From: an uncultured Mucispirillum sp.
Lineage (GTDB): Bacteria; Chrysiogenota; Deferribacteres; Deferribacterales; Mucispirillaceae
NCBI GenBank assembly: GCA_945947845.1
Contig: CAMEZN010000010.1
Location: forward strand, 1 to 12,642
Direction of reading: 5' to 3'
Length of the DNA stretch: 12,642 bases
In this document: positions 1-7,418 of the stretch, piece by piece
Layout of the letters: each line of letters starts with the position of its first letter
Position numbering within the stretch: position 1 is the first letter of the stretch
The notes under the pieces: model-generated
Databases searched by the model: none
What the model was told of the DNA's origin: nothing
The model's input: the letters and a program-made list of their open reading frames with translations, nothing else
Position numbers and translations under genes: made by a program

Positions 1-762
1 ACAAGCTACCGCCCCGGCACTCGCTTTGCAGCAGCTGCAATGAGAAACGAAAGTATTGGTATAGAAACATACAGTCCATACCTTGATAAAGATTTAGAAG
101 ACTACAATATTTTTGACGGCGGCGATTTAGAGTTTGTTTTTGGAAACCCAGCTAAAAATATTTCAATAATCAAAGAATATACATCAGGGCTGCTAAAAGA
201 TAATAAAATCACTGCTATGATAGGCGGCGAACATTTAGTAACACTTGGAGCAGTGCAGGCTGCTGCTGAAAAATATAATAATTTACATATTATCCATTTT
301 GATGCCCATGCAGATTTAAGAGATGACTATTTAGGTGAAAAATTATCTCATGCAACAGTGCTTCACAGAGTATGGGACATTGTAGGCGATAATAAAATAT
401 TCCAGTTCGGTATAAGAAGCGGTGAAAGAGCTGAATTTGAGTTTGCAAAAAATCATACTTATATGAATAAGTTTGATATGAAAACACTTGATGAAGTTAT
501 TGCAAAACTTAAAAACAAACCTGTATATATTACAATAGATTTAGATGTGCTGGACAGCTCAGTTTTTCCGGGCACAGGCACACCAGAAGCCGGGGGAATC
601 ACCTTTAAGGAATTAATCAATGCAATTATGATGTTTCAAAATTTAGAAAATATAGTTGCCTTTGATATAAACGAGCTTTCACCAATGCTTGATGCAAGCG
701 GTGCTTCAACTGCATGTGCCTGCAAAGTATTAAGGGAAATGCTTCTTGTCGTTTCAAAATAA
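1..762 (+). CDS. speB: Agmatinase, 5'-truncated by the window edge
   Basis: Agmatinase hydrolyses agmatine to putrescine and urea in the cytoplasm, in the arginine decarboxylase route to polyamines. The frame is open from base 1 (TSYRPGTRF...), so the ATG at 40 is internal; the real start lies upstream, and 253 residues are visible of a usual 290-305. The ureohydrolase manganese ligands are present: the His of GGEH (bases 232-234), the Asp/His/Asp of DAHAD (301-315), and the DLD pair near 538-546 followed by the GTGTPEAGG signature. The SYRPGTRF start, the SIGIETYSPYLDKDL stretch and the GGEHL variant of the usual GGDHS resemble Bacillus subtilis SpeB as I recall it. The gene ends just before a strong hairpin terminator and converges on the porin gene. 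Arginase or guanidinobutyrase are related alternatives, but the close SpeB resemblance favours agmatinase. I see no missing key residue. Confidence 0.93.
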   Translation, partial: TSYRPGTRFAAAAMRNESIGIETYSPYLDKDLEDYNIFDGGDLEFVFGNPAKNISIIKEYTSGLLKDNKITAMIGGEHLVTLGAVQAAAEKYNNLHIIHFDAHADLRDDYLGEKLSHATVLHRVWDIVGDNKIFQFGIRSGERAEFEFAKNHTYMNKFDMKTLDEVIAKLKNKPVYITIDLDVLDSSVFPGTGTPEAGGITFKELINAIMMFQNLENIVAFDINELSPMLDASGASTACACKVLREMLLVVSK

Positions 763-769
763 TATTATA

Positions 770-806
770 CCCCATTTACATATAAATAAATGGGGTTTTC
801 TTCTTT
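770..806 (+). terminator. Intrinsic terminator between convergent genes
   Basis: A 9-bp stem, CCCCATTTA (770-778) with TAAATGGGG (787-795), has an 8-base loop and is followed by TTTTCTTCTTTTTT. It sits 8 bases after the agmatinase stop and is well formed for the + strand. Read on the - strand the same hairpin follows the porin stop and is trailed by a weaker U-rich stretch, so it probably serves both genes. Confidence 0.88.
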
Positions 807-807
807 T

Positions 808-1920
808 TTAAAAAGTTAATATAAGTATAGCACCAGTAATTAAAGCATAACCTTTATTAGTATCTGTTATATCATATATATTATTAAGACAGGCTGTTTC
901 AAATAAAACAGACAGTATATCATTAATATAATATCTTGCATTAATATAAGAGCCTGCACTTATCTGGGTATTAATAAATTGTTCATTAAAGTTTGCATTG
1001 CCGCCAGCACCAAATTGAAAAAGAACTTTATTAATTTTATATCCTATACCAAAGCCGCCCCCTGATGAATAAAAATTACTTATTTTTATTTCATTATTAT
1101 TTACAGATACTGGATTTACTGCCTGAGCAAACCCAGAATATCCACCATAACTGCTGTTTAAATACATATTCTGCCCAAAATAAAGCATATAATCTATAAA
1201 AAATCTGCCTATGCTGCTTCTGCCGCTTATGCCTATTGTATATTGATGAGCTGCATAGTTATTATTATCAATCTTATAAAGATATGTGCCGTATGATAAA
1301 AAAGGCTTTAAGTAAAAGTTATTTTTATTATAGTTATAGGCTATCTCTATCCGTGGTATCTGATAAAAAATATATTTACTATTTTCATCTTTTTTTCTAT
1401 ATGCTGCATCATCAGCATTTGAAAAATTAATATAAGGTATAATAAATGCTATCTCTAAACCATATACACCATATCGTGCCTGCATTCTCCTTCTGCTGAT
1501 TATAGAGCCAAAATCATTAAGCCCCTGCCCGTCGTTTGATAACTGTCCAAAATAATAATGGGCAATATTTGTATCTCTACCTATTAATAAGTAATGTTTA
1601 TCTTCCTTATCTATATTATACTTAAAATAAAATCTTCTAACAGGGTCTGAAATGCCTGCTTCAAATAAAGCTTCCAGTTTATTATATTCTATATTAATGC
1701 CTATTTTAGTAGAACCTTTTGATGTATTAGAAGTAATTGTATTATTAAGTGAGCCTGTGCCGTAAAAATTATTAAGCATGCCTGATGAGCCGTTAGAATA
1801 AAATAAATCCCCATATATTGTGCCATACAGCTTTATTTTTACATCATCTGCATAAATTACATAAGCATATATAATTTTAGGCAGAAAAATAATGTAAAAA
1901 ATAAATATTATTTTTTTCAT
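808..1920 (-). CDS. Porin-like outer-membrane beta-barrel protein
   Basis: I do not recognise a named family, but the 370-residue product looks like a general porin. It has a Lys-rich start and hydrophobic stretch (residues 2-18), possible signal peptidase sites after IYA at residue 19 or 24, and then KIKLYGTIYGD, like the first strand of many porins. The rest alternates polar and hydrophobic or aromatic residues, with Asn/Gly/Ser-rich turns. The C-terminus, ILILTF, ends in Phe, the usual last-strand signal for BAM-mediated outer-membrane insertion. No TonB box or plug domain is visible and the size is too small for a TonB receptor. The ORF could begin 8 codons earlier, but AGGAGG (1927-1932) sits 5 bases before the ATG at 1918-1920, followed by the signal peptide, so I choose that start. 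It lies 162 bases downstream of nikE on the same strand. A role in letting nickel chelates cross the outer membrane is possible but unproven. Confidence 0.8.
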   Translation of the reverse strand: MKKIIFIFYIIFLPKIIYAYVIYADDVKIKLYGTIYGDLFYSNGSSGMLNNFYGTGSLNNTITSNTSKGSTKIGINIEYNKLEALFEAGISDPVRRFYFKYNIDKEDKHYLLIGRDTNIAHYYFGQLSNDGQGLNDFGSIISRRRMQARYGVYGLEIAFIIPYINFSNADDAAYRKKDENSKYIFYQIPRIEIAYNYNKNNFYLKPFLSYGTYLYKIDNNNYAAHQYTIGISGRSSIGRFFIDYMLYFGQNMYLNSSYGGYSGFAQAVNPVSVNNNEIKISNFYSSGGGFGIGYKINKVLFQFGAGGNANFNEQFINTQISAGSYINARYYINDILSVLFETACLNNIYDITDTNKGYALITGAILILTF

Positions 1921-1926
1921 AATCAA

Positions 1927-1932
1927 CCTCCT
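1927..1932 (-). promoter_or_regulatory. Shine-Dalgarno site that fixes the porin start
   Basis: A perfect AGGAGG on the - strand lies 5 bases before the ATG at 1920. It selects this start over the upstream ATG at 1944, which would put eight extra residues ahead of the signal peptide. Confidence 0.85.
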
Positions 1933-1964
1933 AAAACCTATCAATATGAAAAAATGTGTAAACT

Positions 1965-2060
1965 TAGTATTAAGATACTATTCTACATGTCTTTAAAACT
2001 AAATACTGCCTCCTTATCTTATGCTGTAATGTGCTTATTTCCCCAAACATACACAATTAC
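1965..2060 (-). other. Structured leader between nikE and the porin gene
   Basis: The 162-base gap between nikE and the porin gene holds three things. An imperfect inverted repeat pairs GTAATTGTG (- strand, 2052-2060) with CACATTAC (2026-2033), with one bulged base. An orphan AAGGAGG (2009-2015) has no start codon at a useful distance. A small hairpin pairs TAGTAT with ATACTA around a 4-base loop (1965-1980). None is followed by a proper U-tract, so I do not call a terminator after nikE. I could not identify a convincing promoter for the porin; read-through from nikE or an unseen promoter are both possible. Confidence 0.3.
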
Positions 2061-2082
2061 TGCACTTATTTTTAATCATACA

Positions 2083-2838
2083 TTAAACTAAAAGCATATT
2101 ATTAAATACTTCATCATCTTTATTTATGCCATTTTCAATGCTGTGCATTCCTTTTATTTTTCCATTTTCTAAAAACATAATATCATCGCAAAGTTTTAGT
2201 ATAATTCTTATATCATGGGATATCACAAGATAAAAAAGATTATACTGCTTTTTTAAATCATCTAATAAATGTATAATTTCTGCCTGAATTATCATATCAA
2301 GGCTGCTTAATGCTTCATCAAGTATTAATAATTTAGGCTTAACAGCTAATGCTCTTGCAATAGCCACCCTTTGCTGTTCTCCGCCGCTTAACTGCATAAT
2401 ATTTTTATACATTTTATTATTATCTAGTTTCACATCAGCAAGCAGAGATGAAACTAATTCTTTTATTTCATTTTGCTTATAATTATAGTAATTTTCAACA
2501 GGCTCTTTTATAATATCGTATACAGTATATGCAGGGTTCATAGAGCTTAAAGGGTCTTGAAAAACTACCTGCATATCTTTATATATATTTTTTAATTCAT
2601 TATACTTTAAATTATGTATATTTTTATCCATAAATGAAACAGTGCCTGTTGTTGGTTTTTCAAGCCCTAGAATAATCCGCATTAGTGTGCTTTTGCCTGC
2701 TCCATTTCTGCCAGCAAAGCCCATGCTTCTGCCGCTTGATAGATTAAATGATATATTTTCAAGAACTTTTATACTTTCTTTTTTTGAAAACCAGCTGTTA
2801 TCATTATATATTTTACTAATATTTTCACATTTCAGCAT
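2083..2838 (-). CDS. nikE: Nickel ABC transporter ATP-binding protein NikE
   Basis: This is one of the two ATPases that drive nickel import through NikBC. The 251-residue protein has Walker A GRNGAGKST (43-51), Q-loop Gln94 in VFQDP, signature LSGGEQQR (150-157), Walker B LLILDEA (170-176), D-loop SSLD and H-loop His208 in SHD. The DEALSSLD stretch parallels DEAVSNLD of E. coli NikE. It is slightly shorter than E. coli NikE (268). The start overlaps the nikD end by 14 bases, with AGGGG 8 bases before the ATG, which implies translational coupling. It is the last gene of nikABCDE. Sequence alone cannot exclude another Opp/Dpp-type substrate for this subunit, but the neighbouring NikA and NikBC are clear. 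Confidence 0.92.
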   Translation of the reverse strand: MLKCENISKIYNDNSWFSKKESIKVLENISFNLSSGRSMGFAGRNGAGKSTLMRIILGLEKPTTGTVSFMDKNIHNLKYNELKNIYKDMQVVFQDPLSSMNPAYTVYDIIKEPVENYYNYKQNEIKELVSSLLADVKLDNNKMYKNIMQLSGGEQQRVAIARALAVKPKLLILDEALSSLDMIIQAEIIHLLDDLKKQYNLFYLVISHDIRIILKLCDDIMFLENGKIKGMHSIENGINKDDEVFNNMLLV

Positions 2839-3616
2839 TATATTCCCCTAAATCAATATTCCATTTACTGCTGCACAGCATACTGTTTGCATAAATAAGT
2901 TTTTTTGTATACTCATGGCGGTTTTTATCTGAAAGTTCATGTGTATCAAAAAAATCAACAAGCCTGCCGTTACTCATAACTGCAATTTTATCTGCACAGC
3001 TTTTTGCTACTGCTAAATTATGGGTTATCATTAAAACAGCTTTATTTTCTTTTTTTAGATTTAAAATTAACTCAATAATTTCTTTCTGACCTGCTGTATC
3101 TAAGTCTGATGTTGGCTCATCTGCAATAATAACTTTACTGTCAAGAGATAAAGCTATTGCAATCATCACTCTTTGCAGCATACCGCCGGAAAGCTGAAAT
3201 GGGTATGAATTTAATATATCTTTTGGGTTATTAAGTTCTACCTTTTCTAATATACTGCATACTTTATTTTCAGAATATTCTTTATTATTTGATGTTAATA
3301 TATCTTTAAACTGAGCACCTATTGTAAAAACACTGTCAAAGCAGGAAGCTGGTGCCTGCATAATCATACTTATGAACGAACCACGCATACTTTCATCAAA
3401 TGGAGTATGATTATATAATATAGTGCCAGAAGTCTGTATTACATTTAATGGAAGCATATTTAAAATAGATAAGGCTGTCATTGTTTTACCAGAGCCAGAC
3501 TGACCTAAAAGGCATATAATTTCACCAGATTTTATATCAAAAGATATGTTATGAAGTATCTGGTGGTTTTCTGTTCCTGCAGAAAGGTTATTAATACTTA
3601 TTAGTTTTTCACACAT
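2825..3616 (-). CDS. nikD: Nickel ABC transporter ATP-binding protein NikD
   Basis: This is the partner ATPase of NikE, on the cytoplasmic face of the importer. The 263 residues show Walker A GQSGSGKT (38-45), Q-loop Gln87 in IMQAP, signature LSGGMLQR (142-149), Walker B VIIADEPT (162-169) with SDLD, and H-loop His199 in ITHN. The sequence between Q-loop and Walker B follows E. coli NikD closely (YPFxxSGGMLQRxMIA). It lacks the long C-terminal region with Cys residues found in many oligopeptide DppD proteins, which supports a Nik identity. The start overlaps the nikC end by 16 bases and has only a weak GAG-type ribosome site, so translation probably depends on coupling to nikC. The C-terminal tail after about residue 235 is divergent. 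Confidence 0.92.
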   Translation of the reverse strand: MCEKLISINNLSAGTENHQILHNISFDIKSGEIICLLGQSGSGKTMTALSILNMLPLNVIQTSGTILYNHTPFDESMRGSFISMIMQAPASCFDSVFTIGAQFKDILTSNNKEYSENKVCSILEKVELNNPKDILNSYPFQLSGGMLQRVMIAIALSLDSKVIIADEPTSDLDTAGQKEIIELILNLKKENKAVLMITHNLAVAKSCADKIAVMSNGRLVDFFDTHELSDKNRHEYTKKLIYANSMLCSSKWNIDLGEYNAEM

Positions 3617-4440
3617 ATTTCACTCTCATTGCTGTTGAAATCCTGAGTTTTTTCATATTTATCTTTTAATTTTTCACCAATGCTGTTAAACACTGCTACT
3701 GTAATAAATATACATATTCCGGGATACAGCATTAACTCTGGGTGCTCTCTGATATATGGTGCAGCATCGTTTATCATAACACCCCATTCTGCTGTTGGGG
3801 CCTGCACTCCAAGCCCTAGGAAGCTGAGCCCTGCCACATGGAGCATCATATGGCCTAAATCTAATGTAGCTAAAATTATCACTTGTGATAATACTTTTGG
3901 CATTATGTGCTTTAAGACTATTTTAAACCTTGATGAACCTAAACATTTTGCAGCTGTTACATAATTTTTTTGTTTTGTTTCAAGAACTATACTTCTTACA
4001 ATGCGGGCATACCATGCCCAGTGGGTTAAGGCTATTGCAATTATTACATTTATGAGCCCTACTCCAAGCACTCCTATAAAAAATAAGGCAAGTATAAATG
4101 TTGGGAAAGTCAGAAATACATCGCATATTCTCATTAGTATACTGTCAAACAGCCCGCCGCGAAAACCTGCTATACTTCCTACTATTAATGATAGAATAAG
4201 CACTATCAGGATAGTTGCTAATACACTTATAAGCGACATTCTTGTGCCGTATATTATTCTTGAAAATACATCTCTGCCTAAGTGGTCTGTGCCTAAAATA
4301 TGCTGAATACCTGCTGGTGCAAACTTATTTGTTAAATCTGCATCGTAAGGGTTGTATGGTGCAATTATTGGAGCAAATAAAGCACTTAATATGATAATGG
4401 CCAGTAATGAAAAAAGTATTATTAATTCTTTATCTTTCAT
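3601..4440 (-). CDS. nikC: Nickel ABC transporter permease NikC
   Basis: This inner-membrane permease pairs with NikB to form the nickel channel. The 279 residues compare with 277 in E. coli NikC. Visible hallmarks are HILGTDHLGRDVFSRI near the N-terminus (residues 50-65), the run NVIIAIALTHWAWYARIVRS, LDLGHMMLHVAGLSFLGLGV and APTAEWGVMINDA, all near-identical to E. coli NikC. Several hydrophobic membrane segments are evident. An in-frame ATG four codons upstream (4452) exists, but GGAG (4447-4450) sits 6 bases before the ATG at 4438-4440, so I prefer that one. Only one base separates it from the nikB stop, and its ribosome site lies inside the last codons of nikB. Confidence 0.96.
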   Translation of the reverse strand: MKDKELIILFSLLAIIILSALFAPIIAPYNPYDADLTNKFAPAGIQHILGTDHLGRDVFSRIIYGTRMSLISVLATILIVLILSLIVGSIAGFRGGLFDSILMRICDVFLTFPTFILALFFIGVLGVGLINVIIAIALTHWAWYARIVRSIVLETKQKNYVTAAKCLGSSRFKIVLKHIMPKVLSQVIILATLDLGHMMLHVAGLSFLGLGVQAPTAEWGVMINDAAPYIREHPELMLYPGICIFITVAVFNSIGEKLKDKYEKTQDFNSNESEICVKN

Positions 4441-4441
4441 A

Positions 4442-5374
4442 TTATGCTCCATATTTTATTTTAGGGTTTAAGTAAACATATATTATATCTATGATTAAGT
4501 TTACTATTATAAATACCCCTGTCATTAATATCATAAAGCACTGTATAACAGGATAATCATGGTTAGTAATAGAAGATACTACATATCTTCCTACTCCGGG
4601 CAGAGCAAAAAGCACTTCCACCACCACAGCACCGCCTATTAATTCACCAAAATGCATACCAAGCGATGTTATAACTGGAAGCATGGAATTTTTAAGCACA
4701 TATTTTCCCATTATGGAGTGCCTTTTCATACCATTCACTTTAAAATACCACACAGAACGGTTATTAATATGTTCTAAAAAACTTGTTCTTGTAATACGGG
4801 TATTAATAGCACTAGACATTAACCCAAGAGTTAAAACAGGCATAATCCAGCTTGAAATACTATCTAGCCCAAAAGGCGGCAGAATATTTAATTTTAATGA
4901 AAAAACATAAATAAGCAGAAACCCAAACCAAAAACTTGGGGTAGAAACACCAATAAATGAAAAGAGTTTTACAAGCTTATCTGCTGTGCTGTCCTTTTTG
5001 ACTGCCCCTAAAATCCCAAGCGGTATACTTACAATTATAACTATTATCATAGCTAGAAATGTTATCTTTAATGTGGTTGGAAAATAATACATTAAATCAC
5101 CAAAAGCATCTCGTTTAGTCATATAAGACAAGCCAAAATCAAGCTTAACAGCTCCTTTAAGCCATAAAGCATATTGAGTAAAGAAAGGTTTATCAAGCCC
5201 TAATTCTGCCCTTGTAACCTTTAATGCTTCTTCTGTGGGTGGTATTCTTGAATTAAGTAAATATGCTTGTGCCGGGTCAACTGGCCCTAGCCTTAGGACA
5301 GTAAAGACTATAAATGATACTGCAAGCATTATAGGGATAATAAGCAGCAGTCGTTTTACAATATATTTAATCAT
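4442..5374 (-). CDS. nikB: Nickel ABC transporter permease NikB
   Basis: This is the inner-membrane permease partner of NikC. The 310 residues compare with 314 in E. coli NikB. The N-terminus MIKYIVKRLLLIIPIML, the early LRLGPVDPA, and the C-terminal GMHFGELIGG, FALPGVGRYVVSSI and NHDYPVIQCF segments match NikB strongly. About six hydrophobic segments are visible. The frame is open further upstream (to 5422), but that part would sit inside nikA and looks unlike the family. The ATG at 5372-5374 has GGAG 7 bases upstream (5382-5385) and begins the typical permease N-terminus. The start overlaps the nikA end by 8 bases. Confidence 0.95.
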   Translation of the reverse strand: MIKYIVKRLLLIIPIMLAVSFIVFTVLRLGPVDPAQAYLLNSRIPPTEEALKVTRAELGLDKPFFTQYALWLKGAVKLDFGLSYMTKRDAFGDLMYYFPTTLKITFLAMIIVIIVSIPLGILGAVKKDSTADKLVKLFSFIGVSTPSFWFGFLLIYVFSLKLNILPPFGLDSISSWIMPVLTLGLMSSAINTRITRTSFLEHINNRSVWYFKVNGMKRHSIMGKYVLKNSMLPVITSLGMHFGELIGGAVVVEVLFALPGVGRYVVSSITNHDYPVIQCFMILMTGVFIIVNLIIDIIYVYLNPKIKYGA

Positions 5375-6926
5375 TAGCAGGCTCCAAAATATGCAGCATA
5401 AATTCTGATACCATATTACCAAACTGAAAATTTTTCACTTTATCTTTTCTTATGAGAGCTAAATCTAATTCATAGCTTATTGGCAGATAAACTGCTTCAT
5501 TATGCAGAATATTAAGTATTTCATGATATTTTTCTGCAATAAATACATTATTATCAGAAATCAGTAATTCGCCTATTATTTTATCAATATAAGTTTTTTC
5601 TTTTAATCCACTTTGTGCCTGATAGTCTGCATGTGCCGGCTTTCTCATACTGCCTGTAAAAGTGCCCGGGTCAAAGGGCGGGCCCCATGTTTTATTAAAT
5701 ATCATATCAAAGCTGCCGTTTGCCTGTAAGCTGTAAAAAATAGTGCTTTCTTCTGCAATCAAATTAAGCTTTATACCTGCTTTTATTAAATCAGCTTGTA
5801 TGATTTCTGCTATTGCTTTTTGCTTTGGGTCTATGCCTATATAGTGCATATCAATAGAGAGTATTCTTCCGTCTTTTTCTCTATAAAGCCCCTTTTTCTT
5901 CCAGCCTGCATTTTCAAGCAAAGCATTTGCTTTATTAATATTATATTCATAAGGAATAATGCCAGTATTGCAGTATTCAAGTTCTGGATTAAAGATATGT
6001 TCTGCTCTTATTTCCTGATTAAGCAGGATATATTTTATAATATTCTCTTTATTTACTGCCATAATTACAGCTTTTCTAACATTTACATCTTTTGTATTAT
6101 TTCTTGCTGTATTAAAGGCTATCATATTTGTAACTCTTGGCTCTGATTTATATGCTGCAATATCCTTACTTTTTGAAAGGCGGACAAAGTTTTCAATAGT
6201 AAAACTGCCCTCCCCTAAAAGCATATCTATCTTACCTGTTTCAAGAGCGATTATTCTGCTGTTTGCATCAGGCAGCACTAATACTTTGACATACTTATAT
6301 TTTGGCTTCTGCCCCCAGTAATATTCATTTCTTTCAAATATATCATATTCCCCCAGCTTTGTTTCTATAAGTTTCCAAGGTCCAGAGCCAACTGGTGCTT
6401 TTATACCTTTACTTGTATCTTTATTATCTAAAAAGCCGCTTGGAGCAAGTATACGAAAAGGGCGGGCAATACTTAGTTCTTTTAAAGTAAGGTTATATGG
6501 TTTTGAAAGTTTTAGTATAAAAGTTTTCTCATCTTTTGCTGAAAAACTTTCTATCATATTCACTAATGCTATCCAGCTGTGGCGGGCTTTATTCTGCATA
6601 ACTGCATTAAAGTTCATAACTATTGATTCAGCAGTAACAGGGCTTCCGTCAGAAAATTTTGCACTGCGAAGCCTAAAAGTATATACAAGCCCGTCATCAC
6701 TAATATTCCAGCTTTCTGCCAAAGATGGCATTATACCGTCAGCAGTATAGCGAACAAGGCTGTCATACACCATAATCTGTGCATACATCTGGTTAGGATT
6801 ATATAAATGCGGATTTAATGGACCTGCATTTACTGGATATGCTATTGTTAATGTGTTCTCTTCTTTTGCATAAACTGTTGTAAATAAAAAGAAAATAAAG
6901 AAAATGATTAAAAACTTCTTCATCAT
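5367..6926 (-). CDS. nikA: Nickel-binding periplasmic protein NikA
   Basis: This periplasmic binding protein captures a nickel chelate and hands it to NikBC. The 519 residues compare with 524 in E. coli NikA. It has a signal peptide (residues 1-20, TVYA before KEEN), then PVNAGPLNPHLYNPNQM, almost identical to NikA. Counting against the mature E. coli protein from memory, the pocket residues are kept at Tyr42 (E. coli Tyr22), Met47 (Met27), Arg115 (Arg97), Trp118 (Trp100), Arg155 (Arg137), Trp414 (Trp398) and His432 (His416, the direct nickel ligand). Tyr402 is replaced by Phe418 (PFDP instead of PYDP), and Thr23 by Asn43. Two adjacent ATGs exist: AGAGG (6930-6934) is 3 bases before the first and 6 before the second, so the start may be 6923. 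It is the first gene of the nik operon, behind a promoter with a NikR-like operator. A related metallophore-binding role is possible. Confidence 0.95.
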   Translation of the reverse strand: MMKKFLIIFFIFFLFTTVYAKEENTLTIAYPVNAGPLNPHLYNPNQMYAQIMVYDSLVRYTADGIMPSLAESWNISDDGLVYTFRLRSAKFSDGSPVTAESIVMNFNAVMQNKARHSWIALVNMIESFSAKDEKTFILKLSKPYNLTLKELSIARPFRILAPSGFLDNKDTSKGIKAPVGSGPWKLIETKLGEYDIFERNEYYWGQKPKYKYVKVLVLPDANSRIIALETGKIDMLLGEGSFTIENFVRLSKSKDIAAYKSEPRVTNMIAFNTARNNTKDVNVRKAVIMAVNKENIIKYILLNQEIRAEHIFNPELEYCNTGIIPYEYNINKANALLENAGWKKKGLYREKDGRILSIDMHYIGIDPKQKAIAEIIQADLIKAGIKLNLIAEESTIFYSLQANGSFDMIFNKTWGPPFDPGTFTGSMRKPAHADYQAQSGLKEKTYIDKIIGELLISDNNVFIAEKYHEILNILHNEAVYLPISYELDLALIRKDKVKNFQFGNMVSEFMLHILEPAND

Positions 6927-6939
6927 AAACCTCTTTATC

Positions 6940-6967
6940 GTGTTACGATTTAGAAGTTTTATAACAC
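6940..6967 (-). promoter_or_regulatory. Putative NikR operator of the nik operon
   Basis: On the - strand this reads GTGTTAT, 14 bases, GTAACAC: two 7-base inverted half-sites with one mismatch. It fits the GTGTTAC-N14/15-GTAACAC type of NikR operator that I recall from other anaerobes such as Geobacter; E. coli uses GTATGA-N16-TCATAC. It covers the -10 element and probable transcription start, so a nickel-loaded repressor bound here would block transcription of nikABCDE. No nikR gene is in the window. Confidence 0.65.
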
Positions 6968-6986
6968 ACTAAAAATATTTATGCAA
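6958..6986 (-). promoter_or_regulatory. Promoter of the nikABCDE operon
   Basis: The - strand carries TTGCAT (-35, 6981-6986), a 17-base spacer and TATAAA (-10, 6958-6963), a good sigma70-type promoter. Transcription would start near 6951, giving a leader of about 25 bases before nikA. The -10 hexamer lies within the NikR-like palindrome. It starts only about 12 bases beyond the end of the YolD gene, which has no visible terminator. Confidence 0.7.
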
Positions 6987-6998
6987 CAAATTTTTATA

Positions 6999-7418
6999 TT
7001 AATCTTCAAGTATGCTTATATCTACAATATCATCAATATTAATTTTTACATCATTAATCATAATAATTCTATTATAAGTATCAATTTTTTTTATATTGCC
7101 AGTTACTTTTATAAACCTGCCGCCGCTTTTTTTCTCATCTTCTATAAAATATTTAACATATACCTTGCTGACAGCATTGATATTATATAAAATATTCTGT
7201 AATACATAATTAATCCTTTCTTTTTCTTCTTCATCTAGGCTTAAATATGTTTCTGTAAGCCGTTCTGTTTCTTTTACTGCATCATTATGACCCGGCAGTG
7301 CAGAAAATGGGGCAAACTGAGCAGCACGGTTTAATATATTCATAGGTGCATGGATATTTGATATTCTTCGCGGCATATTGATTATATCGCCATAATATTT
7401 ATAACCTTCACTTTCCAT
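6999..7418 (-). CDS. YolD-like family protein
   Basis: The 139-residue product matches the YolD-like family, small proteins usually found next to UvrX-type Y-family polymerases in Firmicutes, their phages and plasmids. The diagnostic stretch is YYGDIINMPRRISNIHAPMN followed by RAAQFAPFSALPGHNDAVKETERLT (about residues 8-55). The C-terminal half, rich in Lys, Ile and Asp, looks like a small beta fold (FIKVTGNIKKIDTYNRIIMI). Its molecular role is not well established; a partner or regulator of the polymerase is the usual inference. The ATG overlaps the stop of the upstream polymerase gene by one base (TAATG), so the two are translated together. In Bacillus the YolD-type gene precedes the polymerase; here it follows. 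There is no signal peptide, so it is cytoplasmic. Confidence 0.85.
   Translation of the reverse strand: MESEGYKYYGDIINMPRRISNIHAPMNILNRAAQFAPFSALPGHNDAVKETERLTETYLSLDEEEKERINYVLQNILYNINAVSKVYVKYFIEDEKKSGGRFIKVTGNIKKIDTYNRIIMINDVKINIDDIVDISILED

Noticed and set aside
4001..4306. 101-codon reading frame on the + strand opposite nikC
   Set aside because: It is antisense to a strongly conserved permease, with no recognisable protein features; the same holds for 3680-3964, 5796-6146 and 7988-8365.
5375..5422. Longer nikB start at 5422
   Set aside because: The extra 16 residues overlap nikA, do not look like a permease N-terminus, and the ATG at 5374 has a well-placed GGAG.
2083..6926. Reading the ABC operon as a dipeptide or oligopeptide (Dpp/Opp) importer
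   Set aside because: NikA pocket residues including the nickel-ligating His, and long near-identical stretches in NikB and NikC, point to nickel.
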